Made by a program: the position numbers and the translations under genes. DNA of 64,000 nucleotides from Jejuia sp. UBA6058. GTDB taxonomy: Bacteria > Bacteroidota > Bacteroidia > Flavobacteriales > Flavobacteriaceae. The stretch's first letter is position 1. Every line of letters starts with the position of its first letter. The stretch covers positions 485,305 to 549,304 of the forward strand of contig DIYI01000009.1 of NCBI GenBank assembly GCA_002428965.1. Reading direction: 5' to 3'. Of this stretch, positions 60,146-64,000 are shown in pieces. Under the pieces are notes generated by a model. That model was not told the origin of the DNA. It made no database searches and saw only the letters and a list, made by a program, of their open reading frames with translations.

Positions 60146-60493
60146 TTATTGCATAAAATCCTCTCTTATAGGACTAAAAACGTCTATCAAAACACCTGAT
60201 TTAGTGCATTTTGCACCATGCATTACATTTGGCGGTATATAAACGGAATCACCATCTTTTACTATTTGCGTAACTCCTCCAATTGTAAACTCCCATTCTC
60301 CATCTATACAGTAAGTTACTTGAGAATGATAATGTTTATGCTCATAACCAATACCACCAGCTTCAAAATGCACTTTTACCAGCATTATCTTATCATCATA
60401 CCCCATTATTTTACGTTTCACACCTTCTCCTACTGACTCCCAGTCTTGATTCGCATCTAATAAAAACTCTTTACTTGCTCCAAATGATTCCAT
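60146..60493 (-). CDS. kdgF: KdgF cupin, unsaturated uronate linearization enzyme
   Basis: 115 residues, single cupin: 'MLVKVHFEAGGIGYEHKHYHSQVTYCIDGEWEFTIGG' with H-x-H and Gln, 'DGDSVYIPPNVMHGAKC' with the last His (metal site). KdgF converts 4,5-unsaturated monouronate from alginate or pectin into the linear ketouronate. Follows the double PL7 gene by 27 bp. Confidence 0.93.
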   Translation of the reverse strand: MESFGASKEFLLDANQDWESVGEGVKRKIMGYDDKIMLVKVHFEAGGIGYEHKHYHSQVTYCIDGEWEFTIGGVTQIVKDGDSVYIPPNVMHGAKCTKSGVLIDVFSPIREDFMQ

Positions 60494-60520
60494 TTTAATT
60501 ATGTTTTGTTTGTATTTTAA

Positions 60521-62575
60521 TTATTCTGGCTTTTCACCAGGCCCCACAGTAGCTACTCTAAACCAAACTTCGGTATAGCAACCATTTTCATATTGTTTAG
60601 CTATATCTCCTCCATAGGTTTCTGCACCCGCACACCATACCATATTCTTCTCAGGACTTTTTCCGTTAGTCTGATTGTAAGCTCCTTGTTTAAAATATCC
60701 CAGTTCGTTGCTATAAGCTTCTGGACGTTCTGTACCATCTTGACCTATCGAAACAAAGAGCTTTTCTGTCTGTTTTGGAATATCTGATTCTCTCACATAT
60801 TCAGATTTTATAAGATTTTTTACAAATGTTTTGGTTTCATGTCCTTCACTAGTAAAAGTTAAATACATAATTCCTTTGTACACATTAACTTCATAACTAA
60901 ACTCCTCTCCTAATTCTATTCCATCATTAGGTTCTACAGGAAAATCATCTTTAGTTTTTCCAACTATAGACATATCATGTCCCCAAATTGCAGTTGAGAA
61001 ATCCCATCTACCTGAATTATCATCTCCAGCTGTGTTAATTTCATAGTTCCAAAACACAGATCCTTTTGTATGGCCAGGGAATTTTTTGTAAAATATTTTT
61101 AATGGTTCGTTTTCATGCCCTTCTCCACTATGAATTTGCCCAACTACAGTCGCATAAGATGCAGCAACTCTTGCATCACCCGAAACCGAAACCTGCATTA
61201 CCTTACATGTTCCAGTTAGCTTACCCCCTTCCTCAGGCGTCCATTCTCTTTTTTCTTGCAACTCCGTCCTTGTGTTGCTCGAGTTTTTGGATGTTACACC
61301 AGAGTTTGGTGTTTTATATACCACCCAACGTCTTGTACCATCTATTACCGTGTAAAAAAAGTTTTTATCTTCATATTTAGTAATATCGCTTACATTAGTA
61401 CCATCTCCTGTCAATATTTTAAACTTATCCATAAAAGGGATTACCTCATGTGGATAAACTACTTTTTTACTTAAACCATCGTTAGCTTCAAAATAACCTG
61501 AATTTGAGATAGCTTTATCACTAATTTCTAAACTTGCCTTTTTAAACCAAACTTCAGCATAATTACCATCGGCATATTGTTTTTGAAGATCTCCACCATG
61601 AGTTTCTGCCCCAGAACACCACACTTTGTTAACCTTAGGATCTTTTCCATTAGTTTGATTATAGCATCCTAATTTGAAAAACAGACCTTCCCCTGCGTAT
61701 GCATGTTCTTGTTCAACTCCATCTTGACCAATTGGTATAAATAGGTTCTGAGTTTGTTTTGGAATATCCGAATACTTTAAATACTCAGATTTAATAAGGC
61801 TTTTTGTAAATGTTTTGGTTTCATGCCCTTCACTAGTGAATGTTAAATACATTATACCTTCTTTTACTTCTACTTCGTAACTAAATTCTTCCCCTAACAT
61901 AATACCATCTTCAGGTTCAGAAGGGTAACTGTTTTTAGCATCGCCTACAACAGAAAAATCATAACCCCAAACAGGATATGAATAATCCCATCGTTTAGAG
62001 TTGTTATCTCCTTTTGTATTGATTTCGTAATTCCAAAATACAGAACCCTTGGTATGCCCTGGGAATTTTTTATAAAATACTTTGAAAGGTTCATTCTCAT
62101 GGCCATCTGCACTATGAATCTGTCCTACAACAACAGAATACGTAGAGGCTACACGAGCATCTCCGGTAGTTGATACATTCGTAACTTTAAGTGTGGCATT
62201 CATTTTAGCATCAGTAATTGGTGTCCATTTTTTAAGTTGTGCTAATTCTGTTCTTGTATTGTTGGATGTACCATGAGTGTTGCCAGCATTAGGAGATTTA
62301 AATACTACCCAATTTTCTTTGTTTTCTTGCTTTGTGTAAAAGAAATCTTTGTTTACGTATGTCGTTGCCTGCCCAATATTAGAGCCATTTCCTAAAATTA
62401 AATTCCAATGTTGGAAAAAAGGAATTACATCATTTGCAGTTGTATTGGCAGATTTATTTTCAGAACTATCAATAGAACTTTCGTTTTTCTTCTTAGCGCA
62501 ACTCACAAATATTAATAAAACAATTACGAGTGAAGAAAAATGAATGAAACCTGGTTTTAATATGTTAAAGCTCAT
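60521..62575 (-). CDS. Two-domain (tandem) PL7 alginate lyase lipoprotein
   Basis: 684 residues; lipobox (F-V-S-C, Cys 26). Domain 1 (~50-352): 'SNNTRTEL' with R108, Q152-I-H154, 'FFKLGCYNQ' with Y305. Domain 2 (~377-675): R436, Q480-I-H482, 'YFKQGAYNQ' with Y633. Both contain 'FYKKFPGHTKGSVFWNYEIN' and share more than half of their residues by eye, so the gene arose by internal duplication. Catalytic motifs are complete in both. Surface-exposed; may act processively or on different block types (inference). A different PL7 subtype from the pair at 51-53 kb. Confidence 0.92.
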   Translation of the reverse strand: MSFNILKPGFIHFSSLVIVLLIFVSCAKKKNESSIDSSENKSANTTANDVIPFFQHWNLILGNGSNIGQATTYVNKDFFYTKQENKENWVVFKSPNAGNTHGTSNNTRTELAQLKKWTPITDAKMNATLKVTNVSTTGDARVASTYSVVVGQIHSADGHENEPFKVFYKKFPGHTKGSVFWNYEINTKGDNNSKRWDYSYPVWGYDFSVVGDAKNSYPSEPEDGIMLGEEFSYEVEVKEGIMYLTFTSEGHETKTFTKSLIKSEYLKYSDIPKQTQNLFIPIGQDGVEQEHAYAGEGLFFKLGCYNQTNGKDPKVNKVWCSGAETHGGDLQKQYADGNYAEVWFKKASLEISDKAISNSGYFEANDGLSKKVVYPHEVIPFMDKFKILTGDGTNVSDITKYEDKNFFYTVIDGTRRWVVYKTPNSGVTSKNSSNTRTELQEKREWTPEEGGKLTGTCKVMQVSVSGDARVAASYATVVGQIHSGEGHENEPLKIFYKKFPGHTKGSVFWNYEINTAGDDNSGRWDFSTAIWGHDMSIVGKTKDDFPVEPNDGIELGEEFSYEVNVYKGIMYLTFTSEGHETKTFVKNLIKSEYVRESDIPKQTEKLFVSIGQDGTERPEAYSNELGYFKQGAYNQTNGKSPEKNMVWCAGAETYGGDIAKQYENGCYTEVWFRVATVGPGEKPE

Positions 62576-62665
62576 AATATTTTATAATTTTTATAGAAAC
62601 TCTATGTGCGCCTTCTTTTAAAATAAGAAGATTTTACCCGCTTGATTTTTTCTTAAGGTAGAAAA

Positions 62666-63631
62666 TTACGCTTTAATTATTTTTTTAATCACACTTTTCC
62701 CGTTAGAGAATAACTTAACAAAGTATACCCCACTTCTCAAATTGGAAATATCGATACTTTTAGCAAGTGAAGTGGAATAATATACTTCTTGCCCCATAGT
62801 ATTATGTATGGAAATTGCATCAAAACCGATTGTAGATTCCACATTTATTATACCAGAAGAAGGATTAGGAAATAATTTAAAGTTTGAACCCACAAACTCA
62901 TTAACAGATAGTGAAGCAGTATCAACCAATGAAAAATTATCATAGAATACCTCAGTATCACCATCAACAGAATTTAAAGACCTAACATAAATAACAACAG
63001 AAGTTGTGGTTGCCGTAAATGTAAATGTGTTGGTAACCCAAGAATCATAGTCGTTTGTAATATTCATAAAACCATCTACACTAGAATCTGAAGCACCGCT
63101 AGTATTTATGCCTTCTTCACTCGTAATCTCATTATTTAAAACATAAACCTCCGATGGTGTATTCATAGCTTCAGAACGAGAATCTACACTAAAAGTATAA
63201 TTAACACCAATAGTTAGCCCATTCACCTTTTGATACAAACGTCTGGAAGATTTTCCTGGAAGATTTGGACTAGTATCCATATACAATTTTACACCTCTTG
63301 TGCCATTAGTTCCGCTACCAGTAGAACCTGGTTGCTCATCTAAAGAACCTGCAGCACCAAGATAAAATACTTCAAGCCAATCTTCTAATGCATCATTATC
63401 CCATGTAGCTTGATAAGGACTAGCTATTTCAGTGCCAGACTCATCCAATATAGTATTATTAGGCGTCATATCATACGCATCTGCATTATCTGATGTGCTA
63501 CCCGATGCTGTACCATGTTCGTCGCAAGTAGGATTTAACATGAGATTCTGCCCCATGGTATTATTAATGCAAAAGAAAAACATAATTAATGCAAATACCT
63601 GCCATTGAATAAAGAGTAATGTTTTTTTCAT
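62666..63631 (-). CDS. T9SS-secreted protein with carbohydrate-binding-like module
   Basis: 321 residues: signal peptide (to NTMGQ), a beta-sandwich module (~28-235, 'LMLNPTCDEHGTASGSTSDNADAYDM' ... 'NDYDSWVTNTFTFTATTTSVVIYVRSLNSVDGDTEVFYDNFSLVD', galactose-binding-like) and a type IX C-terminal sorting domain ('FKLFPNPSSGIINVES ... VYFVKLFSNGKSVIKKIIKA'). Extracellular or surface-attached; no catalytic motif seen. First gene of the transcript that starts at the second triple-operator promoter, so alginate binding is likely. Confidence 0.85.
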   Translation of the reverse strand: MKKTLLFIQWQVFALIMFFFCINNTMGQNLMLNPTCDEHGTASGSTSDNADAYDMTPNNTILDESGTEIASPYQATWDNDALEDWLEVFYLGAAGSLDEQPGSTGSGTNGTRGVKLYMDTSPNLPGKSSRRLYQKVNGLTIGVNYTFSVDSRSEAMNTPSEVYVLNNEITSEEGINTSGASDSSVDGFMNITNDYDSWVTNTFTFTATTTSVVIYVRSLNSVDGDTEVFYDNFSLVDTASLSVNEFVGSNFKLFPNPSSGIINVESTIGFDAISIHNTMGQEVYYSTSLAKSIDISNLRSGVYFVKLFSNGKSVIKKIIKA

Positions 63632-63647
63632 AATATCTATTTTATTT

Positions 63648-63685
63648 TTGGTTTTCCAATCTGGTTAACCAATTTGGTTTTCCAA
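63648..63685 (-). promoter_or_regulatory. Triple operator array upstream of the T9SS-protein gene
   Basis: TTGGTTTTCCAA (63648-63659), TGGTTAACCA (63662-63671), TTGGTTTTCCAA (63674-63685). Centres 13 bp apart, as at 60059-60095. Confidence 0.85.
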
Positions 63686-63712
63686 ATATATAAATATTTT
63701 TTTATTCTGCAA
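63683..63712 (-). promoter_or_regulatory. Bacteroidetes promoter of the lyase operon
   Basis: TTG (63712-63710), 19 bp, TATATTTG (63690-63683) on the minus strand; same spacing and same overlap with the operator array as the susC promoter. Confidence 0.85.
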
Positions 63713-63814
63713 GTTTTCAGAATAAACTCCTATTACGGCAAGAATTTGAAAAAAATAGTTTGATTGAAGTAATATTACTGCAATTAAAACAGGACAATAA
63801 TTTCAGAAGATCCT

Positions 63815-63923
63815 TAAAACAAAAAAGCTTCACAATTTTCTTTTCAGAAAAAAGGAAAGCTTCTCATTGGAATACCAAATAACTTTGGTATCAACTACAT
63901 TTCCCGATTACTCAGGAAACAAC
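63815..63923 (-). repeat. ~110-bp interspersed element, copy B (possible small RNA)
   Basis: Begins with the 27-bp block identical to 47005-47031, carries a TTTTCT-TTTC-AGAAAA hairpin, an AATACCAAAT/ATTTGGTAT type hairpin and ends GGAAACAA. It lies between the T9SS gene promoter and the tRNA terminator. Confidence 0.55.
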
Positions 63924-63945
63924 ACAACGTCTTTAAACTAAAAAA

Positions 63946-63964
63946 GCTCTTATTCTAAGAGCCT
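63946..63964 (-). terminator. Terminator of the tRNA gene
   Basis: Stem GCTCTTA (63946-63952) / TAAGAGC (63956-63962), 3-nt loop, flanked by A/T runs on both sides; on the minus strand it follows the tRNA and ends in a T-run. Confidence 0.85.
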
Positions 63965-63978
63965 TTTTGCAATTTTAG

Positions 63979-64000
63979 CGGTCTGGACGGGACTCGAACC
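63979..64000 (-). tRNA. 3' part of a tRNA, probably tRNA-Asp (cut by the window end)
   Basis: On the minus strand: T-loop TTCGAGT, T-stem CCCGT, acceptor CCAGACC (63986-63980), discriminator G at 63979, no encoded CCA. The 5' strand would be GGTCTGG, which fits flavobacterial tRNA-Asp(GTC) from memory; anticodon is outside the window. Confidence 0.75.

Noticed and set aside
1..64000. CRISPR arrays, transposases, prophage genes, rRNA, secondary-metabolite clusters
   Set aside because: Looked for on both strands; no repeat-spacer pattern, no DDE or recombinase motif and no phage proteins were seen.

Overview
The window is AT-rich chromosomal DNA from a marine member of the Bacteroidetes, almost certainly a Flavobacteriaceae. 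Pointers are SusC/SusD pairs, a type IX secretion C-terminal domain, many short lipoproteins, promoters of the TTTG-N19-TAnnTTTG type, and a BlaI/M56 pair with a TonB-like tail. The genus cannot be fixed from the sequence alone. No phage, insertion sequence, CRISPR array or rRNA was seen; one tRNA gene (probably Asp) is cut by the right edge.

Layout. 1-19 kb is mostly housekeeping and signalling: a partial Pro-rich protein, a DUF4407 protein, two orphan STAS proteins, small membrane proteins, hemW, ruvC, a glycosyltransferase, a Bax-inhibitor-like protein, a BlaI/BlaR1/TPR operon, and a TPR histidine kinase with its NarL-type regulator. 18.8-26.4 kb is a minus-strand catabolic operon for an unidentified acid sugar (FCD regulator, beta-decarboxylating dehydrogenase, cyclase-fold hydrolase, DUF1537 kinase, MFS symporter, Gfo/Idh oxidoreductase, LacI regulator). 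26.5-38.5 kb is a uronate module: LacI regulator, GH105, kduI, DUF4861 lipoprotein, SDR reductase, sulfatase, uxuA, uxaC and a complete DctPQM TRAP transporter. 38.6-47 kb holds two unknown lipoproteins and an S24 repressor/dinB/dnaE mutagenesis module. 47-63.6 kb is an alginate utilization locus: DMT and MFS transporters, DEH reductase, GntR regulator, two single-domain PL7 lyases, a PKD surface protein, SusD, SusC, KdgF, a double-domain PL7 lyase and a T9SS-secreted protein.

How they work together. PL7 lyases would cut alginate at the cell surface, SusC/D and the PKD lipoprotein would bind and import oligomers, KdgF would linearize the unsaturated uronate to DEH, and the SDR would reduce DEH to KDG; KDG kinase and aldolase must lie elsewhere. 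The uronate module would feed glucuronate-type sugars through UxaC, the SDR reductase and UxuA to the same KDG.

The most notable non-coding signals are: (1) two alginate promoters with the same architecture, TTG-N19-TATATTTG followed by three tandem TTGGTnnACCAA-type operators at exact 13-bp spacing; (2) a two-block leader element with compensating stem changes about 145-160 nt upstream of both the MFS gene and susC; (3) a scar of a second dnaE 3' end differing from the intact gene only at synonymous positions; (4) two diverged copies of a ~110-bp element that could be a small RNA; (5) an inverted pair of GC-rich dispersed repeats that extend into the coding ends of hemW and ruvC.
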